Notes: generated from the letters alone by a model not told the origin. A DNA stretch of 64,000 bases from Mycobacterium sp. 236(2023) (GCF_029623955.1 NZ_JARSBP010000002.1:62001-126000), one strand, 5' to 3'. Positions 51,892 through 60,775 are shown, numbered from the stretch's first letter. Numbers and translations are program-made.

Positions 51892-53430
51892 TCAGCCGAT
51901 GTGACGGTCCTTGCCGGTCCAGTACGTTTCGCGCAGTGCGCGTTTGAGGATCTTGCCGCTGGGGTTACGCGGCAGGGCGTCGACGAAGTCGACGGATTTG
52001 GGCAATTTGAACCCACCGAGGCGGTCCCGGGCGAACCCGATGAGATCCGACTCGGTGACCGGGGACCCGGCGACGACGATCGCCTTGACCGCCTCGCCCC
52101 ACCGGTCGTCAGGCACTCCGATGACGGCGACGTCGGCGACGGCCGGATGGGTCATCAGGACGTTCTCGACTTCGGCGGGGTACACGTTCTCTCCGCCGGA
52201 CACGATCATGTCCTTGAGGCGGTCGTGCAGGTAGAGGTAGCCCTCGGCGTCGACGTAGCCGGCGTCCCCGGTTTTGAGCCAGCCGTCGTCCGTCAGGGTC
52301 TCGGCGGTGGCGTCGGGGTTGTTCCAGTAGCCGAGCATGTTCTGATCGGACCGGGTCCAGACTTCGCCGACGGTACCCGGCGGGGCGTCGGCGCCCGCTG
52401 GGTCGGCTGGATCGACGATGCGGATCCGCACCCACGGATAGGGCCGCCCGCAGGAGCGAAGCAGTTGCGGCACATGGTCTTTGCCGTCGAGCTGGGTGAT
52501 CGATCCGGTCGTCTCGGTCATGCCGTAGACCTGGGCGAAGATGCCGCCGAACCGCTCGATGCCGCGGACCAGGACGTCGTCGCTGATCGGCGATGCCCCG
52601 TAGACGACGACCCTCAGTGGCGAGAGGTCTGCGTCCGCGAGTTCTGGTGTGTCGAGCAGGAATTGGATGACTGCGGGCACGAGAAGCATATTCGTGATGC
52701 CGTGGCGGACGATGGCGTCGAGGATCGCGACGGGATCGACGTCGCGCAGCAACACCGTCGTCGCCCCCTCCCACAGGCCGGCCAGCGCCCAGCCGGACCC
52801 GGCCATGTGGAACAGCGGCATCACGGCGAGGCTGACCGAGGCGGTGTCGAACTTCCACGGGCCGGACACACCGCCGGTCTTGCAGGCGTAGTTCGTGTTG
52901 GTGAGCATCACCCCTTTGGGGTGGCCGGTGGTGCCCGAGGTGTACATCAGGAACACCAGATCGTCTGGCCCGGTGACGATTCCGGGGTCGACGGGTGGGT
53001 GCGTGCTGATCCAGTCCTCGAAGCTCGGCCAGCGGCTGTGCTGCCCGATGACCACGATCTCGGCGTCGATGTCGTCTTCGACAGCCTCGAGGTGCCCGGC
53101 GAATTCGTCGCCCACCACCACGAGCGTGGCGCCGGAATCAGCGATCACGTGCCGCATCTCGGGCGCGGCGAGCCGCCAGTTCACCGGCACGCCCACCGCA
53201 CCGAGTTTCGCCAAACCTAAAGCCACATCGAAGAATTCGATGCCGTTGCGCTCGACGAACGCCACCCGGTCCCCGAATCTGACACCGGCGGCCGCGAACG
53301 CCTGCGCTGCCCGGCTGGATCGCTCGTCGAGCTCGGCGTAGGTGACGGTGCGGTCACCGGCGATCAACGCGGTTGCGCCGGGCCGCTGCCTGCCGTGGGT
53401 GCGGACGATGTCGGCGAGGTTACCGAACAT
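51892..53430 (-). CDS. acyl-CoA synthetase (FadD-type long-chain fatty-acid-CoA ligase)
   Basis: A 512-residue adenylate-forming enzyme. P-loop YTSGTTGHPKGVMLT, YGMTETTGS, hinge KTGDAGYVDAEGYLYLHDR and catalytic Lys region PRNPSGKILKRALR are all intact, so it should make acyl-CoA from a carboxylic acid. Specificity cannot be told. It begins 3 nt after the SDR stop and is 22 nt from the VOC gene, forming a run with them. It is additional to fadD8 at 62.7 kb and not part of the tuberculosis order. Confidence 0.9.
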   Translation of the reverse strand: MFGNLADIVRTHGRQRPGATALIAGDRTVTYAELDERSSRAAQAFAAAGVRFGDRVAFVERNGIEFFDVALGLAKLGAVGVPVNWRLAAPEMRHVIADSGATLVVVGDEFAGHLEAVEDDIDAEIVVIGQHSRWPSFEDWISTHPPVDPGIVTGPDDLVFLMYTSGTTGHPKGVMLTNTNYACKTGGVSGPWKFDTASVSLAVMPLFHMAGSGWALAGLWEGATTVLLRDVDPVAILDAIVRHGITNMLLVPAVIQFLLDTPELADADLSPLRVVVYGASPISDDVLVRGIERFGGIFAQVYGMTETTGSITQLDGKDHVPQLLRSCGRPYPWVRIRIVDPADPAGADAPPGTVGEVWTRSDQNMLGYWNNPDATAETLTDDGWLKTGDAGYVDAEGYLYLHDRLKDMIVSGGENVYPAEVENVLMTHPAVADVAVIGVPDDRWGEAVKAIVVAGSPVTESDLIGFARDRLGGFKLPKSVDFVDALPRNPSGKILKRALRETYWTGKDRHIG

Positions 53431-53433
53431 GGC

Positions 53434-54321
53434 TTAGGAGTCCTTGGGCTGCATCCGCTGGCGTTTCATGATCAGGTCCACCGCGGCGGGGGCGATGCTG
53501 TTGACCGCGTGGGCGGTGACGGCGATGCGCGGAGCGATGCTGACCGGGCGGTGCCGTGCGGCGGTGATGATCCAGCCCGCCGCCTCGTCAGCTGACACTC
53601 CGGGCAGGCCGTCATACGCGCGGGTCGGCGCGATCATCGGAGTTTTCACCAACGGGTAGAACAGCGTCGTCGAGTTCACTCCCCGATCGGCCCACTCGGT
53701 TTCGGCGATGCGGCTGATCGAGGACAGCGCAGCCTTCGACGCGTTGTACACGCCGAACAGCGGCGGGCTTTCGGTTTTCACGCCCCATGTGGACACGTTG
53801 ATGATGTGCCCGTCGCCGCGGTCGAGCATGCCGGGGGCGAACCCGCGGATCAGCCGCAGCGGACCGTAGTAGTTGAGGACCATCGTGCGTTCGACGTCGT
53901 GCCAGCGTTCGAGGGATTCTTCGAGTGGCCGTCGGATCGAGCGTCCGGCGTTGTTGATGAGGATGTCGATGCCGCCGAACTCCTCGTTGACGGCCGCGAC
54001 GAGCTCGTCGATCGCGTCGAGGTCGGACAGGTCGCGCGCGTAGGCGCGGGCCTGCCCGCCGGCGTCGGTGATACGGGCGACGAGCTCGTCGAGCAGTTCC
54101 TGACGGCGTGCGACGACCACCACCGTGGCGCCGCGGCGGGCCAGCTTTTCGGCGGCGGCCTCACCGATTCCCGACGATGCCCCGGTGAGCAGGACCCGCT
54201 TGCCCTTGAGCTCGAAGGTCTCGCGGTTGGGGCGGTTGATCAGCGACGGGAGGATCGGCGGTCGCATGCTGGTCAGCACGACCTGTTCGGCCAGCCGCCG
54301 CAGCGGGTTCCTGCTACTCAC
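53434..54321 (-). CDS. short-chain dehydrogenase/reductase (Rv0547c-like)
   Basis: A 295-residue classical SDR. NAD(P) motif VLLTGASSGIGEAAAEKLA, active-site Ser region IINVSTWG and YNASKAALS. The N-terminal 35 residues are an extra, partly hydrophobic extension. Oxidoreductase of a hydroxy/keto substrate, unknown. GTG 54321 is preceded by GAAAGGAC. A strong hairpin lies between this gene and menB, so expression may be reduced relative to menB. Confidence 0.88.
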   Translation of the reverse strand: MSSRNPLRRLAEQVVLTSMRPPILPSLINRPNRETFELKGKRVLLTGASSGIGEAAAEKLARRGATVVVVARRQELLDELVARITDAGGQARAYARDLSDLDAIDELVAAVNEEFGGIDILINNAGRSIRRPLEESLERWHDVERTMVLNYYGPLRLIRGFAPGMLDRGDGHIINVSTWGVKTESPPLFGVYNASKAALSSISRIAETEWADRGVNSTTLFYPLVKTPMIAPTRAYDGLPGVSADEAAGWIITAARHRPVSIAPRIAVTAHAVNSIAPAAVDLIMKRQRMQPKDS

Positions 54322-54338
54322 GAGTGGCGTCCTTTCGT

Positions 54339-54387
54339 GATTTCGGCGTAGTTGGTCACGCTGACGTTGACCAACTACGCCGAAATC
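54339..54387. terminator. perfect 20-bp inverted repeat hairpin after menB
   Basis: GATTTCGGCGTAGTTGGTCA at 54339-54358 is the exact reverse complement of 54368-54387, with a nine-base loop. It begins one base after the menB stop (54389) and ends just before the SD of the SDR gene. There is no U-tract, and base composition is lower in G+C than its surroundings. It may act as a transcription terminator or attenuator, an mRNA 3' stabiliser, or a dispersed palindromic element. Confidence 0.75.
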
Positions 54388-54388
54388 C

Positions 54389-55300
54389 CTAGAAATAGCG
54401 GGGGAATGGCGACCAGTCCGGGTCGCGCTTCTCCAGGAACGCGTCGCGGCCCTCGACGGCCTCGTCGGTCATGTAGGCCAGCCGGGTCGCCTCGCCGGCG
54501 AACAGCTGCTGGCCCACCAACCCGTCCTCGGGCAGGTTGAACGCGTACTTGAGCATACGGATGGCCTGCGGAGACTTGCCGTTGATCTCCGAAGCCCATT
54601 GCAGCGCAACGGTTTCCAGGTCATCGTGGTCGACGACTTCGTTGACCGCGCCCATCGCGTGCATCTGCTCGGCGGTGTAGGGACGGCCGAGGAAAAAGAT
54701 CTCGCGGGCGAATTTCTGCCCGGTCTGGCTGGCCAGATACGCCGATCCGTATCCGGCGTCGAACGAGCCGACGTCCGCGTCGGTCTGCTTGAAGCGGGCG
54801 TGCTCGCGCGAAGCCAGCGTCAGGTCGCACACCACGTGCAGCGAGTGCCCGCCGCCGGCGGCCCAGCCGTTGACCAGGCAGATGACGGGCTTGGGCATGA
54901 AGCGGATCAGCCGCTGAACCTCAAGGATGTGCAGCCGCCCGGCTCGGGCGGGGTCGACGCTCTCTGCGGTCTCGCCGGACGCGTACTGGTAGCCGCTGCG
55001 GCCGCGGATCCGCTGGTCGCCACCGGAGCAGAACGCCCAGCCGCCGTCCTTGGGCGACGGGCCGTTGCCCGTCAGCAGCACGACGCCGACGTCCGACGAC
55101 ATCCGCGCGTGGTCGAGCGCGCGGTAGAGCTCGTCCACGGTGTGCGGCCGGAACGCGTTGCGCACCTCGGGCCGGTCGAACGCGACGCGGACGGTCGCCT
55201 GTTCGATGTGGCGGTGGTAGGTGATGTCGGTCAGGTCGTCGAAGCCGCGTACCGGCTCCCAGAGGCTCGCGTCGAACGGGTTGCTCACAGGCTCAGACAC
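54389..55300 (-). CDS. menB: 1,4-dihydroxy-2-naphthoyl-CoA synthase
   Basis: Crotonase-fold enzyme closing the second ring of the menaquinone head group. 303 residues. Oxyanion-hole and active-site motifs: CSGGDQRIRG, VNGWAAGGGHSLHV and DADVGSFDAGYGSAYLA. Product of MenE is its substrate. GTG 55300 overlaps the deazaflavin-type reductase gene by 8 nt, suggesting one transcript from the HAD gene (56474) to menB. Confidence 0.95.
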   Translation of the reverse strand: MSEPVSNPFDASLWEPVRGFDDLTDITYHRHIEQATVRVAFDRPEVRNAFRPHTVDELYRALDHARMSSDVGVVLLTGNGPSPKDGGWAFCSGGDQRIRGRSGYQYASGETAESVDPARAGRLHILEVQRLIRFMPKPVICLVNGWAAGGGHSLHVVCDLTLASREHARFKQTDADVGSFDAGYGSAYLASQTGQKFAREIFFLGRPYTAEQMHAMGAVNEVVDHDDLETVALQWASEINGKSPQAIRMLKYAFNLPEDGLVGQQLFAGEATRLAYMTDEAVEGRDAFLEKRDPDWSPFPRYF

Positions 55301-55739
55301 TATCGAAGCGGAACACCGGGCAGCGCCCGGCCAGCACCTCGAACTCGTCGGGGTTCGGTCCGGTCACCAGACCCGCGTTCTTCATGAATCCCACACCTGT
55401 CGGCACCAGCACCGGGAATTGCCGCAGCAGCGGGCGGGCCTCCTCGACAGGCAGCTCCACCATCCGGACGCTTTCCCGGGTCTTGCCGCGCACCAGCACG
55501 GCCTCGGGGTTGGCCTGCGCATTGCGCACCCAGTCCGAACCCGGCAGCCCACCTACGACATACCGTTTGCCGCCGACCTCGAACGGGGTGATCGGCGTCG
55601 ACCGCGGCCGGCCGGACTTGCGCCCCGTCACGGTCAGCACCACGGGCCCCTCTTTGAGCAGGCCGGTCTTGTTGACCGCGATCATCGCCTTGTTCACATA
55701 TTTGAGCCACCACGGCGGCCGGATGCGCTCGGAACCCAT
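55293..55739 (-). CDS. deazaflavin-dependent (F420) nitroreductase-family protein
   Basis: A 148-residue split-barrel protein of the DDN/nitroreductase family. Motifs: LLKEGPVVLTVTGRKSGRPR, TPITPFEVGGKRYVVGG and SDWVRNAQANPEAV. Members use F420H2 to reduce quinones or nitro compounds. Its place directly upstream of menB, overlapping by 8 nt, fits a role around menaquinone redox, though this is only positional. ATG 55739 starts MGSERIRPPWWLKYV. Confidence 0.87.
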   Translation of the reverse strand: MGSERIRPPWWLKYVNKAMIAVNKTGLLKEGPVVLTVTGRKSGRPRSTPITPFEVGGKRYVVGGLPGSDWVRNAQANPEAVLVRGKTRESVRMVELPVEEARPLLRQFPVLVPTGVGFMKNAGLVTGPNPDEFEVLAGRCPVFRFDSV

Positions 55740-55748
55740 GCCCCGAAG

Positions 55749-56474
55749 CTACAGCGGGATGCCGTGCGATCGCAGTGCCGAAATCAGCCCGTCCTTGCGT
55801 TCTGACGTGGGCAGCGGATCGACGAGCGTGAACGCGCAACCCACCGCGCGCGCACCGCCGTCGGTCTCGTCGCTGTCGCCGACCATCAGGGCGCGGTCGG
55901 CGGCCACACCCAGCCTGTCCAGCGCCGTCCGGAAGATCGCCGGGTCGGGCTTCACCGCGCCGACCTCGAACGACAGCACGAACTCGTCGACCGTTCCTGC
56001 CGGGCCGAGCCTGCCGAAGGCGGGGCGGAGATCGAAGGCGATGTTGGACACGACGGCCGTCTTGATGCCGCGCTCCCTCAGCCCGGCGAGCACCGTCGCG
56101 GTGTCGGGGTACGGCGTCCAGGAGTCGGGGTCGATGGCTTTGCCGTACAGCGACTCGGTGTGCGGATGGGCCAGGCCCGCCACCCGCAGCGCGTGCAGAT
56201 AGGCCTCGCGGTGCAGATGGGGGGCGAGGTCGCGTTTGGCCCAGGCGTCCATGGCCTCCGGCGTCATGGACACCGAAGGTCCGGTCGGCGCGGTCAGATG
56301 GTGCATCAGCTCCGCCTGCACCTGCGCGTCGAGTTCTCGGTCGGCGGTGTCGAGTTCCATCCCGTCGAACCAGCTCTCGTCGCCTTCGAGGCGGAAGAGG
56401 GTGCCGGAGAAGTCGAAAAGGACAGCGTCGAGGTCACTCACTCGGACCATCCTGCCAGGTGTGAAACGACCCAT
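55749..56474 (-). CDS. HAD family hydrolase
   Basis: A 241-residue HAD-superfamily phosphatase-like protein. Motif I reads DFSGTLF: the nucleophile Asp is kept but the usual second Asp is Ser, which is rare. Motif III Lys is in GAVKPDPAIF, motif IV is VGDSDETDGGARAVG. The start is uncertain: ATG 56474, or ATG 56450 (MVRVSDLDAVLFD). It precedes the deazaflavin-type gene by 9 nt and diverges from the GT2 operon, only 19 nt apart. Confidence 0.82.
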   Translation of the reverse strand: MGRFTPGRMVRVSDLDAVLFDFSGTLFRLEGDESWFDGMELDTADRELDAQVQAELMHHLTAPTGPSVSMTPEAMDAWAKRDLAPHLHREAYLHALRVAGLAHPHTESLYGKAIDPDSWTPYPDTATVLAGLRERGIKTAVVSNIAFDLRPAFGRLGPAGTVDEFVLSFEVGAVKPDPAIFRTALDRLGVAADRALMVGDSDETDGGARAVGCAFTLVDPLPTSERKDGLISALRSHGIPL

Positions 56475-56493
56475 TTGCGGCTAACTAACGGCC

Positions 56494-57198
56494 ATGAGCG
56501 ACACGGCGCAGACGGTCGTGGTGGTGCCCGCGCACAACGAGCGTGAGCATCTGCCGCAATGTCTGCGTGCGCTGACGACGGCCGCGTTGTGCGTGCCCGA
56601 CCCGGTCTCGATTGTCGTGGTCCTGGATTCCTGTGACGACGGCAGCGAGGCGCTGGCGGGCGACTTCGGGCCCGACGTGCATTTCGTCTCCGTCGACGCG
56701 GGCAATGTGGGCGCGGCGCGGGCGGCCGGGTTCGAGTACGCGCGTTCGTTGTGCAGTAAGCGTGAGACCGACGCGACCTGGTACGCCACCACCGATGCCG
56801 ACAGCGTCGTGGATGCCGACTGGCTGGTGCGGATGACCGACACGCAGGCGGACATGGTGCTCGGCGTCGTGCGCGTGTCGACGTGGCGCAACTTCCCCCC
56901 GGAGGTGGCGCGGCGGTACCTGCAGTTGTACCGGTCACGGCGCGGTGGTGGCGGCCACCGCCACGTGCACGGCGCGAACATGGGTTTCCGGGCCGATGCG
57001 TATTGGCGGGTCGGCGGCTTCCGCGCGTTGCGTACCGGTGAGGACGTCGAATTGGTGAAGCGATTCGAGAAAGCCGGGCTGTTCATCGACCGCAAAGCCG
57101 ACCTCTCGGTGGCGACGTCGGATCGCCGTGACGGCCGCGCGCCCGGCGGCTTCGCCCAGCACCTGCGCAAGCTGGCTCGCCCGAAGGCCGAGACATGA
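56494..57198 (+). CDS. GT2 family glycosyltransferase
   Basis: A 234-residue GT-A enzyme. VVVPAHNEREHL at the start, VVVLDSCDDGSEALA, a DXD-type TTDADSVVDADWL and GEDVELVKRFEKAG with the catalytic base region. No membrane helix. First gene of four coupled genes (GT2, ACAD-like, PIG-L, methyltransferase); the second starts 4 nt before its end. Confidence 0.88.
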   Translation: MSDTAQTVVVVPAHNEREHLPQCLRALTTAALCVPDPVSIVVVLDSCDDGSEALAGDFGPDVHFVSVDAGNVGAARAAGFEYARSLCSKRETDATWYATTDADSVVDADWLVRMTDTQADMVLGVVRVSTWRNFPPEVARRYLQLYRSRRGGGGHRHVHGANMGFRADAYWRVGGFRALRTGEDVELVKRFEKAGLFIDRKADLSVATSDRRDGRAPGGFAQHLRKLARPKAET

Positions 57199-58136
57199 GT
57201 GCGGCACTGGTCCGAAACTGGCTGGCGTCAGGGCAATTGGATCTGCCACTTCCCGGTCACGGGCAGACCGCGCAGCGTTGGCGACGGCTCGCCGACCTCA
57301 CCGAGGCCGATGTCACCGCGGGCCGGCTGGCCGAAGCTCATGCCGACGCCGTTGCCATACTGGCCGAAATCGGAGGTCCCACAGCGAAGTCGGGCCAGTG
57401 GTGGGGGGTGTGGGCCGCGGAATCCGGTGAGGCGGTGGTGACCGCCCGCGACGTCGACGGCCGGATGCTGCTCGACGGCACAAAGGTGTGGTGCTCCGGA
57501 GCCGGCCTGTGCTCGCACGCGCTGGTCACGGCGCGGCTTGAGACAGGCGAGCGGGGTTTGTTCGCCGTCGACCTCAAATCCCACGGTGTGCGTCCATTAC
57601 CCAGCCGTTGGCGGCATGCGGGGATGGCAGAATCCGACACGCGCTCTGTGCAATTCACCGCGACACCGGCGGTTCCGGTGGGCGAACCCGGCGAATATCT
57701 GACCAGACCGGGGTTTTGGCACGGCGCCGTCGGGGTGGCAGCCTGCTGGCTGGGCGGCGCCCGCGCAGTCGCCTCCCCGCTGTACGAGCGGGAGAGATCG
57801 GGCAAGGCCGACCCGCATACGTCGGCTCATCTGGGTGCGGTCGATGCGGCGCTCGCCGCCGCCGAGGCGACGGTGGTGGCGACGGCGGCCGCGGTCGACG
57901 ATGATCCGCAAAATCGTCACGGCCGTGCGGAATTGCTGGCGAGGCGCACCCGCGCGGTGGTCGAGACCGCTGTCGAGGAAGCGCTCACCAGAACGGGCCG
58001 TGCGCTCGGCCCGACGCTGCTGTCCCTGGATGCCCTGCACACCCGGCACGTGGCCGATCTGACGATCTACGTCAGGCAAAGCCACGCCGAGCGCGACCTC
58101 GAACGCCTCGGCGAGCTGGCGGCGGGTGCGACGTGA
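57195..58136 (+). CDS. acyl-CoA dehydrogenase-like protein
   Basis: A 313-residue protein resembling the acyl-CoA dehydrogenase fold but shorter than the usual 380-400. Middle beta-domain features: DGTKVWCSGAGLCSHALV and GLFAVDLKSHGVRPL; helical C-terminal part from WHGAVGVAACWLGGARAV. A clear catalytic Glu in the usual context is not evident. Substrate unknown. It overlaps GT2 and PIG-L genes by 4 nt each. Confidence 0.8.
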   Translation: MSAALVRNWLASGQLDLPLPGHGQTAQRWRRLADLTEADVTAGRLAEAHADAVAILAEIGGPTAKSGQWWGVWAAESGEAVVTARDVDGRMLLDGTKVWCSGAGLCSHALVTARLETGERGLFAVDLKSHGVRPLPSRWRHAGMAESDTRSVQFTATPAVPVGEPGEYLTRPGFWHGAVGVAACWLGGARAVASPLYERERSGKADPHTSAHLGAVDAALAAAEATVVATAAAVDDDPQNRHGRAELLARRTRAVVETAVEEALTRTGRALGPTLLSLDALHTRHVADLTIYVRQSHAERDLERLGELAAGAT

Positions 58137-58897
58137 CGGCCGCGCAGATGAGCAACTCATCGCGGATGGCGGACAATCCACTGGCCGGGGGCGGTACCCC
58201 AGAACATGTATGGACCGCTGCGGGACTGCGGTTTCCCGACATCGATCTGGCGAAATGTCCCGAGATTGTCGTGGTCGGTGCGCATCCCGATGACGAGACG
58301 GTGGGGTTCGGTGCGACGGCAGCGCAGCTGGCCGCAGCGGGCGTGGGTGTGCAGATCGTGTCCGCCAGCGACGGCGGGGCAGCTTTCCCGGATGCGTCTC
58401 TGCTGCAACGTTATAGCCTGGAGAAGGTGCGCCGCAGGGAACTGTGTGAAGCTGCGGGCGTGCTGGGGCTTCCGCCGCCGATTTCCCTGGGGCTTCCTGA
58501 CGGTGACATCGCGGGGCACGAACAACGGCTGACCGACCTGCTCATCGAGATCCTGGTCACCCGTCCGGCGGGCACGTGGTGCGCGGCGACCTGGCGTGGT
58601 GATGGACACCCCGATCACGAGGCCGTCGGGCGAGCGGCCGCTGTGGCGGCGGCGCTTACCGGCGCCGTATTGGTCGAGTATCCGGTCTGGATGTGGCACT
58701 GGGCTCAGCCCGGAGACGCCGCGGTGCCGTGGGAGCGGGCTCACGCCGTACCGTCGACGCCGGAGGCGATCGACCTCAAGCTGAAGGCGGCGAAGAGGTT
58801 TCGCAGCCAGTTCGAGTCTCGGGACGGGGAGCAACCGGTGCTGCCGGACTACTTTCTGCCGCGCCTGATCGCTGTCGGCGAGGTGGTCTTCCGCTGA
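58133..58897 (+). CDS. PIG-L family deacetylase
   Basis: A 254-residue metal-dependent N-deacetylase of the LmbE/PIG-L family (relatives: MshB, Mca). Zinc motif VVGAHPDDETVGFGAT near residue 50 and GDGHPDHEAVGRAA near residue 160, both with the expected His and Asp. Substrate unknown; family members act on N-acetylglucosaminyl groups. GTG 58133 overlaps the upstream stop. Together with the neighbouring GT2 it suggests a glucosamine-type glycoconjugate. Confidence 0.9.
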   Translation: MTAAQMSNSSRMADNPLAGGGTPEHVWTAAGLRFPDIDLAKCPEIVVVGAHPDDETVGFGATAAQLAAAGVGVQIVSASDGGAAFPDASLLQRYSLEKVRRRELCEAAGVLGLPPPISLGLPDGDIAGHEQRLTDLLIEILVTRPAGTWCAATWRGDGHPDHEAVGRAAAVAAALTGAVLVEYPVWMWHWAQPGDAAVPWERAHAVPSTPEAIDLKLKAAKRFRSQFESRDGEQPVLPDYFLPRLIAVGEVVFR

Positions 58898-58905
58898 CCT
58901 CCCGG

Positions 58906-59517
58906 ATGCCCGACGACTACTTCGACCGCATGTACGCGCAAGCGGAGGACCCCTGGCAGCTCGGGTCCCGCTGGTACGAACAGCGCAAGTATGCAATCAC
59001 CTTGTCGCTGTTGCCGTTTGCGCGCTATCGGCTCGCCTTCGAGCCGGGCTGCTCGATCGGCGTGTTGACCCAGAAGCTCACGGCTCGCTGCGACCACGTC
59101 GTCAGTACCGACGTCAGCGTCGCGGCGCTGGACGCCACGCATCGTCGGCTGTCGGCGAGTGGTCTTCGTCAGAATGCGACACTGCTGCGTGGTTCCCTCG
59201 ATCAGCCTTGGCCCGCAGGACCTTTCGATCTGGTGGTGTTGTCCGAGGTCGGCTACTATCTGCAGCCCGCCACGCTGCGGGCAGTGCTGGACCGTGAAGT
59301 GCCACGCCTGGCGACATCGGCCACGGTGATCGCCGCGCACTGGCGTCACGACGTCGACGACTACCCGATGAACGGTGACCACGTGAACGACATCGTCGGC
59401 GCCACCGAGGGGTTGCACCATCTCGGAGGCTACCGCGACGCCGATGTCGTCATCGACGTGTTCGACACCGCGGGCGGCGCCTCGGTGGGAGCCCGCACCG
59501 GCGTCCCCGGCGCCTGA
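58906..59517 (+). CDS. NodS-like SAM-dependent methyltransferase
   Basis: A 203-residue class I methyltransferase resembling NodS-type proteins. FEPGCSIGVLTQKL is motif I and VVSTDVSVAALDATHRRL motif II. NodS methylates a deacetylated glucosamine amine in Nod-factor synthesis; a similar use after the PIG-L deacetylase next door would be logical. ATG 58906 lies 8 nt after the PIG-L stop. The gene converges with the sigma-factor gene 10 nt away. Confidence 0.85.
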   Translation: MPDDYFDRMYAQAEDPWQLGSRWYEQRKYAITLSLLPFARYRLAFEPGCSIGVLTQKLTARCDHVVSTDVSVAALDATHRRLSASGLRQNATLLRGSLDQPWPAGPFDLVVLSEVGYYLQPATLRAVLDREVPRLATSATVIAAHWRHDVDDYPMNGDHVNDIVGATEGLHHLGGYRDADVVIDVFDTAGGASVGARTGVPGA

Positions 59518-59527
59518 AGCTCGAGCG

Positions 59528-60772
59528 TCAAAGCTGCCGCGCGGCAGCAGCTTTGTCGCGCAGTACTTCTCGCTCGCGCTCGTTTTCTGCCATGCCGGCG
59601 GCACGGTCGAACTCGGCAGCCGCTTCGTCGGCGCGGCCGATCCGGGACAGCAGCTCACCCCTGACGCTGGGCAGCAGATGGGAACCGTCAAGGCCCTCGA
59701 TCGCATCGACGAGAGCCAGCGCACTCGACGGTCCGTCGGCCATCGCGACGGCGATCGCACGGTTGAGTTCCACGACGGGCGACGGCGTGAGCTGCAGCAG
59801 CGCGTCGTACAGCGCGACGATGCGGGCCCAGTCGGTGTCGTCGGCCGTGGGGGCGACGGCGTGGCATTCGGCCAGGGCGGCCTGCAGTGAATACGGGCCC
59901 CAGCCGATTCCTCTGCGCTGCAACGTATCCGACGCGCGCTGCAGGGCAGCGACACCGCGCTGGATCTGGGCCCGGTCCCATCGGGCGCGATTCTGATCTT
60001 CGAGAAGTATGGGCCTTCCGTCGCGGTCCGTGCGTGCCCGCAGACGCGACGACTGGAACTCCATCAGCGCGACGAGCCCGTGCACCTCGGCCTCGTCGGG
60101 TGCCAGCGCTGCCAGCACCCGCCCCAGACGCAGTGCCTCGCTGCACAGTTCGTCGCGGATCCACTCCTGGCCCGAAGACGCGGAATACCCTTCGTTGAAC
60201 ACCAGATAGATGACACTGAGCACCGCGGACAGCCGTGCCGGGAAGTCGGAGAGGTCCGGGACCTCGAACGGCACGCCGGTCAGCGTCTTCTTGGCACGCA
60301 CGATGCGCTGGGCGACAGTCGCTTTCGGTACCAGGAACGCCTTGGCGATTTCCTCGGTGGTCAAGCCACCGACGACGCGCAACGTCAGCGCGATCTGGTT
60401 CTCCCTCGACAGCGTCGGGTGCGCCGACATGAAGATCAGCCGCAGCACGTCGTCGTCGATGCGGTCGGGGTCCCACGCGTCGTCGACGCGGTTTTCCAGG
60501 TCGCGGGCCAGCACCGCGTATTTGGCGTCGAGGTTGTCCTGGCGCCGCCACTGATCGATCGCCTTGCGTTTGGCCACCGTGGTCAGCCACGCGCCGGGAT
60601 TGCGGGGGACACCGGCCGACGGCCACTGCGTCAGAGCGTCGATCAGCGCTTCCTGGGCCAGGTCCTCGGCGAGACCGACATCGCCGACGGTTCGGGTCAG
60701 CGTGGCGACGATCTTCGCAGCCTCCATCCGCCAGACCGCGTCGACGGTCGCTTGCAGGTCGGAGGACGACAC
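59528..60772 (-). CDS. ECF42-type RNA polymerase sigma factor with C-terminal TPR domain
   Basis: A 414-residue ECF sigma factor. Region 2: AEDLAQEALIDALTQWPSAG; region 4 HTH: GGLTTEEIAKAFLVPKATVAQR. After residue 185 a long helical TPR-like domain (DUF6596) follows, with LDAVLIG-free repeats such as VIYLVFNEGYSAS and ELNRAIAVAMADGP, as in the ECF42 group. Such factors usually sit beside DGPF/YCII genes; none is visible here. It starts 3 nt after the MFS gene stop, so it may be transcribed with it. Confidence 0.9.
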   Translation of the reverse strand: MSSSDLQATVDAVWRMEAAKIVATLTRTVGDVGLAEDLAQEALIDALTQWPSAGVPRNPGAWLTTVAKRKAIDQWRRQDNLDAKYAVLARDLENRVDDAWDPDRIDDDVLRLIFMSAHPTLSRENQIALTLRVVGGLTTEEIAKAFLVPKATVAQRIVRAKKTLTGVPFEVPDLSDFPARLSAVLSVIYLVFNEGYSASSGQEWIRDELCSEALRLGRVLAALAPDEAEVHGLVALMEFQSSRLRARTDRDGRPILLEDQNRARWDRAQIQRGVAALQRASDTLQRRGIGWGPYSLQAALAECHAVAPTADDTDWARIVALYDALLQLTPSPVVELNRAIAVAMADGPSSALALVDAIEGLDGSHLLPSVRGELLSRIGRADEAAAEFDRAAGMAENEREREVLRDKAAAARQL

Positions 60773-60775
60773 GAC

